64,000 nucleotides of DNA from Acidobacteria bacterium RIFCSPLOWO2_12_FULL_66_21. GTDB taxonomy: Bacteria > Acidobacteriota > Vicinamibacteria > Vicinamibacterales > 2-12-FULL-66-21. Below are positions 16,939 to 27,748 of the stretch, in pieces. Position 1 is the stretch's first letter. Every line of letters starts with the position of its first letter. Both the position numbers and the translations under genes were made by a program. The notes beneath the pieces are model-generated. The model ran no database searches and was not told where the DNA came from. It saw only the letters and a list, made by a program, of their open reading frames with translations. The stretch spans positions 174,753 through 238,752 of the forward strand of contig MELC01000038.1 of NCBI GenBank assembly GCA_001767455.1, given 5' to 3'.

Positions 16939-17391
16939 ATGTTCGCGCCCACCCCGCAAGCGCCGTCCGACAGGGGAAACCAGCACCTGGTCCTGTACGA
17001 CGGCGTGTGCGGCCTCTGTAATCGACTGAACGGCTTCCTGCTGCCGAGGGACCGGGACGGCGTCTTCGCTTTTGCCTCGCTTCAGAGCGCGACCGGCCGA
17101 TCGCTGTTGAGCCAGTTTGGCAAGGACGCCGCCGGCCTCAGCACCTTCTACGTGGTCACCAACTACCGCTCCGACTCCACCGCGCTGTTGTCGAAGTCCC
17201 GGGCGGCGCTGTTCGTGCTCACGACGATTGGGGGCGTGTGGCGGGCGTTCGCCGTGCTCCGCGTCCTGCCGGCACGGCTGTTGGATTACGGCTACGACCT
17301 GATCGCGCGCAACCGCTATCGGTTGTTTGGCCGATACGAGACGTGTCTGCTGCCGGCGCCTGAGTACGAGCGCCGTTTCATCGACGTATGA
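16939..17391 (+). CDS. DCC1-like thiol-disulfide oxidoreductase family protein (DUF393)
   Basis: This 150-residue protein has the diagnostic LYDGVCGLCN near its N-terminus (the D-x-x-C-x-x-C of the DCC family) and the family body FAFASLQSATGRSLL, then a C-terminal RYRLFGRYETC. The family is thioredoxin-fold-like and includes B. subtilis YuxK; its physiological substrate is not established. The gene stands alone between the M56 peptidase and a convergent ABC permease. Confidence 0.88.
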   Translation: MFAPTPQAPSDRGNQHLVLYDGVCGLCNRLNGFLLPRDRDGVFAFASLQSATGRSLLSQFGKDAAGLSTFYVVTNYRSDSTALLSKSRAALFVLTTIGGVWRAFAVLRVLPARLLDYGYDLIARNRYRLFGRYETCLLPAPEYERRFIDV

Positions 17392-17419
17392 AGCCCGCGT
17401 GGAGCGGCTGTTCCGTCCC

Positions 17420-17525
17420 GCGCCTCAGCTTGCATGACGTCCCGACCGCGGCGCAGAATCTCCCTTAACGCTCTGCGTCCGTGCCTCCGTGTGATGCTCT
17501 CTCCGTGTCCTCCGTCTCTTCCGTA
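17420..17525. repeat. Dispersed CCGTGCCTCCGTG-type repeat
   Basis: This is a run of imperfect TCCGTGnCTCCGTG units (GCGTCCGTGCCTCCGTGTG, CTCCGTGTCCTCCGTCTC) between two convergent genes. The same family recurs near 33650, 33930, 53350, 59560 and 59750. Confidence 0.6.
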
Positions 17526-18374
17526 TCACAGCGCGCGGCGCTGGAACGAACGCACCGCCCACGCGAGCGTCAGGGCCATGAACCCGATGGCCCACCAGAG
17601 CATCAGCGCGTTCGGCACGGACGCGGAAACAAGGAACGGAGGGCCCTCGACGAAGCCGCGCATGATCGAGGGCTGCATGTGGTACGCCGCCATGCGCCAG
17701 AGGGCGTCCGGCGGGCTCACGAGGCTGACGGCAATCCCGATCGTCCGCGCCGACGGCACCCCGGCGAGTCCGCCAATCTGTTCGACGATCCCTCCGATGA
17801 AGGCCATCCCGTAGAAGCCCAGGCCGAGGATACCGTTGGCCACGGTGCTGAGCCGCGTCCCGCCCGCGATCGACACCGTCAGCAGCAGCGCGATCTCGAG
17901 CAGCATCAACGCCAGCCCCCGCGCCACGTACAACTGGACGTATCCCGCGGCCAGGCGTCCCGCCACCAGCACGCCGGCCGACAGCAGGCCGACATACGCC
18001 GCCATGATGATGAGGTAGCCAATCCACTTTCCCAGCACGATGTCCGCGCGTCGAATCGGCTTCGAGGCCACCGTCTGCATCACACCCGAGTCGATCTCGC
18101 CCGACAGCGCGTCGACCGGAAGCAGCACCGCCAGCAGGACCGAGAGGAAGTTGATCGCGTAGAACCCGGCTATGGTGAACAGCGTGAGAAAGGCCTGCCG
18201 CTCCACGAATGACGTGCCGCTCCGGACCATGTCGGCGTGCGCGAATCCGATCGCGACGCCGAACACCGCCAGGAACGCGCACCCGCCGAGGAGCCCCGCC
18301 GCCAGGACCCTGCGGCGGCGCGCCTCCTGAATCGTGAGGTGCACGATGGTGGGTATGGGAGACATCGCCATCAT
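17526..18374 (-). CDS. ABC-2 type transporter permease
   Basis: This 282-residue membrane protein has about six helices (VLAAGLLGGCAFLAVFGVAI, GFYAINFLSVLLAVLLPV, YLIIMAAYVGLLSAGVLVAG, MLLEIALLLTVSIAGG and others). It carries the ABC-2 type pattern LSGEIDSGVMQTVASKPIRR between helices 2 and 3. The ATG at 18374 overlaps the TGA of the ATPase gene (ATGA). It forms an exporter with the ATPase encoded immediately upstream. The operon begins with an ECF sigma factor, so export is probably induced by that sigma factor. Confidence 0.88.
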   Translation of the reverse strand: MMAMSPIPTIVHLTIQEARRRRVLAAGLLGGCAFLAVFGVAIGFAHADMVRSGTSFVERQAFLTLFTIAGFYAINFLSVLLAVLLPVDALSGEIDSGVMQTVASKPIRRADIVLGKWIGYLIIMAAYVGLLSAGVLVAGRLAAGYVQLYVARGLALMLLEIALLLTVSIAGGTRLSTVANGILGLGFYGMAFIGGIVEQIGGLAGVPSARTIGIAVSLVSPPDALWRMAAYHMQPSIMRGFVEGPPFLVSASVPNALMLWWAIGFMALTLAWAVRSFQRRAL

Positions 18375-19291
18375 CCCGGCCGCTGATCCGTACCCATCAC
18401 CTCGACGAACCACTCCTCCAGCGACTTGCGCCGGCCTTGCAGCGCGAACACGCTGACGCCGCGCTCGACCAGCCAGCGGGCGATGTCGGGAATGACGTGT
18501 TCGCCGCTCACCCGCATCCGCACGCAATTGTCGCCGACGACGGTGACCGACGTGCCGAACCGCCCGAGTCCCTCCACGACCTCCACGTCGACCGGGCGGA
18601 CGCGCATTTCGAGCTCCAGACCGGCGGGGGCGCCGGCCAGCGCAAGCTCGTGGATCACGCGACCCTGCTTGACGAAGGCGACGCGGTCGCAGGTGGCTTC
18701 CACTTCGCCGAGCAGGTGCGAGTTCACGAAGACCGTGGTGCCCCGCGCGCGCAGCTCCGAGACGATGTCGCGGACCAGCAGCCGGCCGAGCGGATCGAGA
18801 CCCGACGTCGGCTCGTCCAGGAAGACGAGCGCCGGATCGTTGATGAGCGCCTGGGCAAGCCCGGTGCGCTGCAGCATGCCCTTGCTGTAGCCGCGCAGCG
18901 GCCGGTCCGCGGCGTCGAGCATGTCGACGCGTACAAGCAGGTCCTCGATGCGCGCGTCGAGCGGCAGGCCGCGCAGCCCGTACAGGCGGCCATGGAACCG
19001 CAGGAGCTCGCGCGCGGTGAGATACTCGTGAAAACGGAAGTGTTCCGGCAGGAAGCCGATCCGCGCGCGGACGGCGCGATCGCCGAGCGGCGCGCCAAGC
19101 ACCGTGCCGGTGCCGCCGCTCGGTTCCACGAGCGCGAGCAGCATCTTGATCGACGTCGTCTTGCCCGCGCCGTTCGGCCCGAGGAAGCCGAACGCTTCAC
19201 CCGCGCGGACCGAGAGCGACAGGTCGGCGACGGCCAGGGTCGGGCCGAACCGCTTCTGCAGCCCGCGCGTGGCGATTGCCGTTTCGCTCAC
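18371..19291 (-). CDS. ABC transporter ATP-binding protein
   Basis: This 306-residue single nucleotide-binding domain protein has Walker A GPNGAGKTT (38-46), signature YSKGMLQRTGLAQAL, Walker B LVFLDEPTSGLDP and the H-loop FVNSHLLGEVE. A C-terminal extension (about 215-306) is typical of drug- or antibiotic-type ABC-2 ATPases. The GTG start at 19291 shares bases with the TGA of the anti-sigma-like gene (GTGA overlap), and its own stop overlaps the permease start, so three proteins are translationally coupled. Confidence 0.93.
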   Translation of the reverse strand: MSETAIATRGLQKRFGPTLAVADLSLSVRAGEAFGFLGPNGAGKTTSIKMLLALVEPSGGTGTVLGAPLGDRAVRARIGFLPEHFRFHEYLTARELLRFHGRLYGLRGLPLDARIEDLLVRVDMLDAADRPLRGYSKGMLQRTGLAQALINDPALVFLDEPTSGLDPLGRLLVRDIVSELRARGTTVFVNSHLLGEVEATCDRVAFVKQGRVIHELALAGAPAGLELEMRVRPVDVEVVEGLGRFGTSVTVVGDNCVRMRVSGEHVIPDIARWLVERGVSVFALQGRRKSLEEWFVEVMGTDQRPG

Positions 19292-20244
19292 TGGACGGAG
19301 TTGGCCATCTGCACGACGTCGGACATCCCCTGGACGCTCATGAGCGCGAACACCCGGCCGCCGCGCGACCAGAGCACGATGTTGGTCAGCGACGCGTTGG
19401 GCGGCTGGGCCTGGATGGCAATGCCACGGCTGCCCGCGATGTCCACTTCCTTGAACGAGCGCGCGGTCGGCGGAAGCGGCACGAGCAGCGTCGTCTGCCA
19501 GTCGATGACCCGCGAGAACGTGCGCGCGTCCTCGCGGGAGAGGCCGAAGATCCGCAGCCCGATTTCGCCGAGCGCAGCCAGGTCCACGCCGTCGGGCACG
19601 GCGACTTCCGGCGATCGCGCCTGGAAGAGCCGCGTGTGGCGGCTGCCGTGCTCGTACCGGACCATGGCGACCGGTGGCACGTGGATGGTGACGGCCTGGC
19701 CGTCCAGGCCGTCCGGCACGCGCAGATCGCGGATGCCAAGGGCGTCCATCACCTGTTGCAGCCGCGTCGCATCCGCGGTCACGCGGACCACGTGCTCCCC
19801 GGCGACCGCCATCTCGACGATCCGCGCCCCCTTCGGCAGCCAGGCCGGCACCTGCAGCGTGAATCCCGCGGCCGTCGCAGCCTGATCGAGCGACACCATC
19901 GGCGCCGGCGGCCCCGCGTCCTGCACGATCTGCACGTGTTCGCCGACCAGGCGTGGCAGGTCGAGCTGCTTCAACGTGTCCATCCGTCGCGAATCCACCG
20001 GGACCCCGACGAAATGGACGACGCGGAACAGCGCCAGGAACGACTGCGCGGATGCGCGCACGGCGGGCACGTAGAAGACGCCGGCAACGCCCGCCGCAAC
20101 GGCCGCCGACACCGCCAGCTTGGCAAGGGGCCACCGCCTGCGCTCCGGCGCCGCGATTTCCCGCCTCCGCAGGGACGCGCGCAGCCGCGCCGCGAACTCC
20201 GGGGACGGATCCTGCCACAACCCGCGCAAGAGTACGTCGTCCAT
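19288..20244 (-). CDS. Single-pass membrane protein, probable anti-sigma factor
   Basis: This 318-residue protein has a short cytoplasmic N-domain (MDDVLLRGLWQDPSPEFAAR), one membrane helix (LAVSAAVAAGVAGVFYVPAV) and a large extracytoplasmic domain with DUF4367-like sequence (AATAAGFTLQVPAWLPKGA). Its position directly after an ECF sigma gene and its topology suggest it is the cognate anti-sigma factor, although no zinc-binding HxxxCxxC motif is present. The ATG at 20244 was chosen because AAGAGAGG lies nine bases before it; the alternative is 20262. Its stop overlaps the ATPase start. Confidence 0.7.
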   Translation of the reverse strand: MDDVLLRGLWQDPSPEFAARLRASLRRREIAAPERRRWPLAKLAVSAAVAAGVAGVFYVPAVRASAQSFLALFRVVHFVGVPVDSRRMDTLKQLDLPRLVGEHVQIVQDAGPPAPMVSLDQAATAAGFTLQVPAWLPKGARIVEMAVAGEHVVRVTADATRLQQVMDALGIRDLRVPDGLDGQAVTIHVPPVAMVRYEHGSRHTRLFQARSPEVAVPDGVDLAALGEIGLRIFGLSREDARTFSRVIDWQTTLLVPLPPTARSFKEVDIAGSRGIAIQAQPPNASLTNIVLWSRGGRVFALMSVQGMSDVVQMANSVQ

Positions 20245-20281
20245 GCTCGTGCCTCTCTTCATATGTGTGTCCGTCCCTTTC

Positions 20282-20812
20282 TCACCACTGCGCGCGCAGA
20301 GCGTGCACCGCGCGATGCAGGATCGTGCCGACGTTCGACTCGCTGAGGCCCGTCACCTTCGCGATGGCCCGGTTGTTCATGCCGGCGCCGAACTTCAAGG
20401 CGATCAACTCGCGATCGCGATCCGGCAGCCGCGCGAGGAGCACGGCCAGGTGCTTGCCGTCGGATCGCCGGAGGGCCTGGTCTTCGGGTGTCGGGCCGGC
20501 CGCCATCACGGCCGCGTGCTCGATGGGGACGTGCGGCCGCGATCTCCGGTGATGATCCGCGGCGACATTGCGCGCGATGCTGAGGAGCCAGGTCGAGAAA
20601 CCGGCCAGGTCCCGGCGGTACCGGCTGCGCGCGTGCCAGGCCTTCTCGAAGGTGCGCCCCGTCAGGTCTTCGATGTCGGCGGTTTCCCCGAACCGGTAGC
20701 GGAAGAAGTTGTAGACGCGCGGAAGCTGTTCGCCGAAGACCGCGTCCCAGTCGGGCTCCGCCGCCGAGATCCATGCCGACAACCGGCCGGGCAGCACGTC
20801 GTCCAGACCCAT
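20282..20812 (-). CDS. ECF-type RNA polymerase sigma factor
   Basis: This 176-residue sigma factor has region 2 (VYNFFRYRFGETADIEDLTG, RTFEKAWHAR, FSTWLLSIARNVAADHHRR) and region 4 (LPDRDRELIALKFGAGMNNR, then AIAKVTGLSESNVGTILHRA). It is the first gene of a four-gene unit with a membrane anti-sigma-like protein and an ABC exporter. The ATG directly abuts TATATAGGAG, so the upstream TATATA may be a -10 element of a leaderless transcript. The signal sensed is unknown. Confidence 0.93.
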   Translation of the reverse strand: MGLDDVLPGRLSAWISAAEPDWDAVFGEQLPRVYNFFRYRFGETADIEDLTGRTFEKAWHARSRYRRDLAGFSTWLLSIARNVAADHHRRSRPHVPIEHAAVMAAGPTPEDQALRRSDGKHLAVLLARLPDRDRELIALKFGAGMNNRAIAKVTGLSESNVGTILHRAVHALRAQW

Positions 20813-20916
20813 CTCCTATATATACGGCGGACGGGGCGGAGTATCACAGCCCGGCGCTGCCGCGCCAGGAACAGTTGACATGGCGTTGGTGTTGTCGGTA
20901 ACCCAGCATCGAGGAC

Positions 20917-23052
20917 ATGGTGAACTGGCGCGACGGCGACGCGTCGCTCACGATCACGCCGCTCCTGGTCACGGCCAACTTCTTCGACGTGATGCGCATC
21001 CCCGCGTCGCGCGGCCGCGGCTTCACGGCCACCGAAGCGCAGGCCGAAGGCAATCGGCTGGTCGTGATCAGCGACGGGTTCTGGCGGCGGCATCTTGGCG
21101 GCGACCCCGCCGGCGTCGGCCGTCCGCTGACGATCAACGGCCAGCCGTACGCCGTCGCCGGCGTCCTCGCCCCCGGGATTCGTTCGCTGCCGGGCTACGG
21201 CGTCGTGCCCGACGTCTATCTGCCGATCTCTCCAGCCCTTCTCCCCGCGCTGGAGGCCCCCCGGCATTCGGCCGTGCAGCTCATCGGACGGCTGGCGCCC
21301 GGGCAGTCCGTTGCCGAGGGACGCGCGGCCGTGGCGGCAGTCGTCCAGAGCCTGGGCGACGAGTACGGCGACAGCGGATTCCGCGTCCTCACGGACTTTT
21401 CGGTGGTCGGTGGCCTCAGTCAAAGCGAAGACTTCCGGATCGTCGGAGCGTTCTTTCTCGTGCTGCTCGTGGTGGCCGGTCTCGTCCTGGCGATCGCGTG
21501 CGCCAACGTCGCCGGGCTGCTGCTCGCGCGCAGTACGACGCGGCGGCGCGAAATCGCGCTGCGCGTCGCGTTCGGCGCCAGCCGCGCGCGTCTCGTGCAG
21601 CAGCTCCTGACCGAGGGGCTGACGATCGCGCTCGTCGGCACGGTCGCCGGCTTTGCCCTCACGCTTGTCGCCGCGCAGTTGTTCGCGCATGTCTCGTTGC
21701 CCCTGCCCATCCCCCTCGAGCTGCATCTGGCCTTCGACGGACGCCTGGCCGCACTCGCAGCGGGCCTGGTGGCGGCAAGCGCGCTGCTGTGCGGCCTCAC
21801 CCCGGCGCTGCAGGCGACACGTCCGACACTCGTGCCTGCGCTGAAGCAGGAGGAGCCGCGCTACATGCACCGCCGTTTCACGCTGCGCGGCGTGCTGGTC
21901 GTCGGACAGGTGGCCGTGTCGCTCGTGCTGCTCGTGACCGCGGGCCTGTTCCTGCGGAACCTGTCCAAGACACAATCGCTGTCGCCCGGCTTCGACGTGG
22001 ACCGCCTGCTCGTCGCGCAAGTCACGTTCGTCGAAGGACGGCAGGGGACGACCTCGGCGCCGGCGATCGCGGCGATCGTCGATCGCGTGCGCGAGCTCCC
22101 GCCGGTGCAGGCGGCCGCCGTCGCCGACGGCGTCCCGTTGACGATCCGACCGGGATCGAAGGTCGGGACCGATATCCGAATCGAGGGGCGCGACGGACCG
22201 GTGCGCGTGGAGTACGACGACAACGCGGTCGGCCCGGGCTATTTCGCGACGATGGGCATCCGGGTCCTCCGTGGACGCGACTTCACGCAGGCCGATCGGC
22301 CCGGCGCGCCGCCCGTCCTCGTCGTGAATCAGGAATTCGCGCGCCGCTACTTTGACGGCGGCGATCCGATCGGCCGTCACGTCGGATTGAGCGACCCGCC
22401 TGGACCACTGGCGGAGGTCGTCGGGGTCGTCGCCAACGGCAAGTATCGGACGCTCGGAGAGAACCAGGACGCGGCGATCTACCAGCCGTACCTGCAGCGA
22501 GCGGCCATCGGCCGGCTGGGGCACGTACTCGTGCGCACCTCCACGGCCCCCGAGACGATCGTGCGCGATGTGGGGAAGGCGATCGGCCAGGTCGATCCGT
22601 CCGCCGCGGTCCGCGTGGAGCCCATGGCGACGGCGCTCAGGTTCGCCGTGCTGCCGAGCCAGATCGGCGCGCTGCTGCTCGGCGTCCTCGGATCGATGGG
22701 CCTGCTGCTGGCGATGGTGGGCCTCTACGGGGTGATCTCGTTTTCGGTCGGCCGGCGCACCGCGGAGATCGGAATTCGCATGGCGCTTGGCGCTTCGCGG
22801 CGCGCGGTGTGGCGCCTCGTCTTCATCGACGCCGCGGTGCTCGTCGGCACGGGAGTGACGATCGGCCTGATCGCGGCGTGGCTCGTGACCCGTCCGCTCG
22901 CGGCGTTTCTCGTCCCCGAACTGAGCGCGAGCGACCCGGTCAGCTTCGCGGGCACCGCGGCCGTCCTCGTCGCGGTCGGCATCGTCGCGACGTGGTTGCC
23001 CGCGCGGCGAGCCGTCTCAATCGACCCGTCGATTGCGCTCCGGACCGATTGA
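20917..23052 (+). pseudogene. ADOP-type ABC permease lacking its N-terminus
   Basis: This 711-residue reading frame matches the MacB/FtsX-type ADOP permeases from within the first periplasmic domain (LLVTANFFDVMRIPASRGRG) to the end (ARRAVSIDPSIALRTD). Both FtsX blocks are present (TTRRREIALRVAFGASRARL and RTAEIGIRMALGASRRAVW). Complete members have a prefix domain, a first membrane helix and about 100 more residues upstream. Here an in-frame TAA at 20899 closes the frame, so helix 1 is missing and the periplasmic domain would have no export signal. It is probably a 5'-truncated pseudogene, although the remaining frame is intact over 2.1 kb. No adjacent ATPase or PadR gene exists. Confidence 0.75.
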
Positions 23053-23211
23053 GCCATCGATGCGGTCGAATTCCCTCTTAGCTCTATCCGGAGCCTCGAG
23101 GCGCCGAGGCGCGTAGGCTCGGCACAGGGGAAGCGGATGTTTCATCGGAACACATTCGCGCGCGGCGTGTCGATCACGCCCGAACTGCTTCAACCAAGGA
23201 CGATACTGCGC

Positions 23212-23240
23212 TTGACCAGTATACGCAACTTGCGTAGTAT
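23212..23240 (+). promoter_or_regulatory. Toxin-antitoxin promoter with palindromic operator
   Basis: TTGACC (23212-23217), exactly 17 bases, and TAGTAT (23235-23240) form a strong promoter. The perfect palindrome TACGCAA-C-TTGCGTA (23222-23236) occupies the spacer and runs into the -10 box, so a bound repressor would block polymerase. The downstream gene starts with GTG only six bases after the -10 box, implying a leaderless transcript. Confidence 0.82.
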
Positions 23241-23246
23241 TGACAA

Positions 23247-23603
23247 GTGGAGTTTGTCGAAGCGCCGCTTTTCGCCGAGCTCCTCGCGGACTACCTGGAT
23301 GACGACGGGTACCGTGAGCTCCAGTTGCATTTGACGCGTGATCCCGAGGCAGGAGATGTCATCCCGGGGACGGGCGGCTTTCGGAAGATTCGCTGGGCGG
23401 ATCGGCGGAGGCACAAGGGAAAACGCGGCGGACTCAGGGTCATCTACTACTACCTGATGTCCGACATGCAGATTTGGCTGATGACGCTGTATGACAAGGA
23501 CACGGCGACGGACCTGAGCCCTGCCGACAGACGAGTTCTCAAAGCTGCGATTGAGAGGGAGACGCGTGAACGAGCAAGCCGCAGGGCACGAGGGAGGAAG
23601 TAG
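23247..23603 (+). CDS. RelE/HigB-type toxin
   Basis: This 118-residue protein has the RelE/HigB-family body: LQLHLTRDPEAGDVIPGTGG, FRKIRWADRRRHKGKRGGLR, VIYYYLMSDMQIWLMTLYDK, then a basic C-terminal helix. Family toxins cleave mRNA on the ribosome. The order toxin then antitoxin and the spacing of two bases to the next gene are those of HigBA/NadS systems. The GTG start lies at the expected transcription start, so translation is probably leaderless and weak. Confidence 0.9.
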   Translation: MEFVEAPLFAELLADYLDDDGYRELQLHLTRDPEAGDVIPGTGGFRKIRWADRRRHKGKRGGLRVIYYYLMSDMQIWLMTLYDKDTATDLSPADRRVLKAAIERETRERASRRARGRK

Positions 23604-23605
23604 CG

Positions 23606-23959
23606 ATGGCCAAGAGTAAGCGACCGAAGGCGACGAAGAAACGTAGCTTGTTTCACGAGCTCATGTCCGGTGTGCAGGCGATGCGCGAGCATCGCGAGGG
23701 ACGGCTCACGCTGAGGACCCATCAGGTGGAACCCATCACGGTTCCTTCCGTCGATCCAGAGTTCGTTCGAGAGACGCGCGAAGCACTCCACATGTCGCGG
23801 CAAGTGTTCGCGTTCAAGATTGGCGTCAATCCCAGGACACTGGAGCGGTGGGAGCAGGGTCGCAGCAAGCCCAATGAGCAAGCCTCGGCTTTGATCAGAC
23901 TGGTTCGAAAGTTTCCGGATACCCTCGATCGCCTCGAATCGTTGAGCGTTCCCGCTTGA
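23606..23959 (+). CDS. HigA/NadS-type antitoxin (helix-turn-helix)
   Basis: This 117-residue protein has a basic N-terminal segment (MAKSKRPKATKKRS) and a C-terminal Cro/C1-type helix-turn-helix: TREALHMSRQVFAFKIGVNP followed by RTLERWEQGRSKPNEQAS. It should neutralise the RelE-like toxin encoded just upstream and, with it, repress the operon through the palindrome at 23222-23236. The layout (DNA-binding domain at the C-terminal half) is typical of HigA antitoxins. Confidence 0.9.
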   Translation: MAKSKRPKATKKRSLFHELMSGVQAMREHREGRLTLRTHQVEPITVPSVDPEFVRETREALHMSRQVFAFKIGVNPRTLERWEQGRSKPNEQASALIRLVRKFPDTLDRLESLSVPA

Positions 23960-23987
23960 GAGCCATGGACAACCTCCCTACGCAATA

Positions 23988-27043
<3,056 letters not shown>

Positions 27044-27075
27044 TTAAGAATCACCAGAACGAGAATCCGACCCAT

Positions 27076-27663
27076 CTACAGTCGCCCCTTGCCATGGCGT
27101 TCGTCCACGTGCGCAGCGCTCGTGTTCTGCAGAATGCGTAGAGCGGCGTCCTCGCCGATAGCGGCAAAGGCAAACGCTGGTGCCGGCAGGTAGCCGTGCC
27201 GGCTCCTCCACTCGACGGCAAACCGCGTGATCGCTGTCGCGAATCCCGGCCGGCCTTTCGCCAGCGTGACGGTTGCACTCACCCATCCGCGATCGCGCCC
27301 GAGATCGCTTGCTTCGCTGACGCCAAGTTCATGCGCGACGAGATGGCGCAGGACTCCGTCGGACAGCTCGCGCACGCGGACCAGCGAGAAGCGCCACAAG
27401 ATCCGGCCGACCGCTCCCAGGTCATGTCTCGTCGCGGCACGCGCGGCACCCAGATACACGGTTCCCCGATCGAGCGCACGGCGGATTCCGGATGCCTGCT
27501 GCCGTGTAATGCGCTCGAACGGATCGATGACGACGACGCCGTTCAGGCTCACGACCGAGACGATCGCACTCTTGCCAATACCCTGGGGGCCGTACAACAG
27601 CACGCTCCGACCGGCAGTGAGATCCTCCACCACCTGTCTGATCAACGCATCCCGGCCGAGCAC
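27076..27663 (-). CDS. Small P-loop (AAA-like) ATPase
   Basis: This 195-residue protein has a short N-segment (VLGRDALIRQVVEDLTAGRS), Walker A GPQGIGKSA, a Walker B-like GVVVIDPFERI and an all-alpha C-terminal part with arginines (RILWRFSLVRVRELSDG). It resembles the ATPase core of ORC/STAND-type proteins but is much shorter. The start is uncertain: no ATG or TTG fits after the upstream dynamin stop, so GTG 27663 is chosen; a CTG at about 27720 preceded by GGAGGGG would add 19 residues. It lies between the large dynamin and enolase in the same fluoride-controlled operon, 44 bases before eno. Confidence 0.7.
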   Translation of the reverse strand: MLGRDALIRQVVEDLTAGRSVLLYGPQGIGKSAIVSVVSLNGVVVIDPFERITRQQASGIRRALDRGTVYLGAARAATRHDLGAVGRILWRFSLVRVRELSDGVLRHLVAHELGVSEASDLGRDRGWVSATVTLAKGRPGFATAITRFAVEWRSRHGYLPAPAFAFAAIGEDAALRILQNTSAAHVDERHGKGRL

Positions 27664-27748
27664 ATCAGTCGGACGTGTCCGGGTCGATGATCGCCGCGGT
27701 GAATCGTCGATGTCGCGCGCCAGACACCCCTCCGCCCTCGGATGACGT

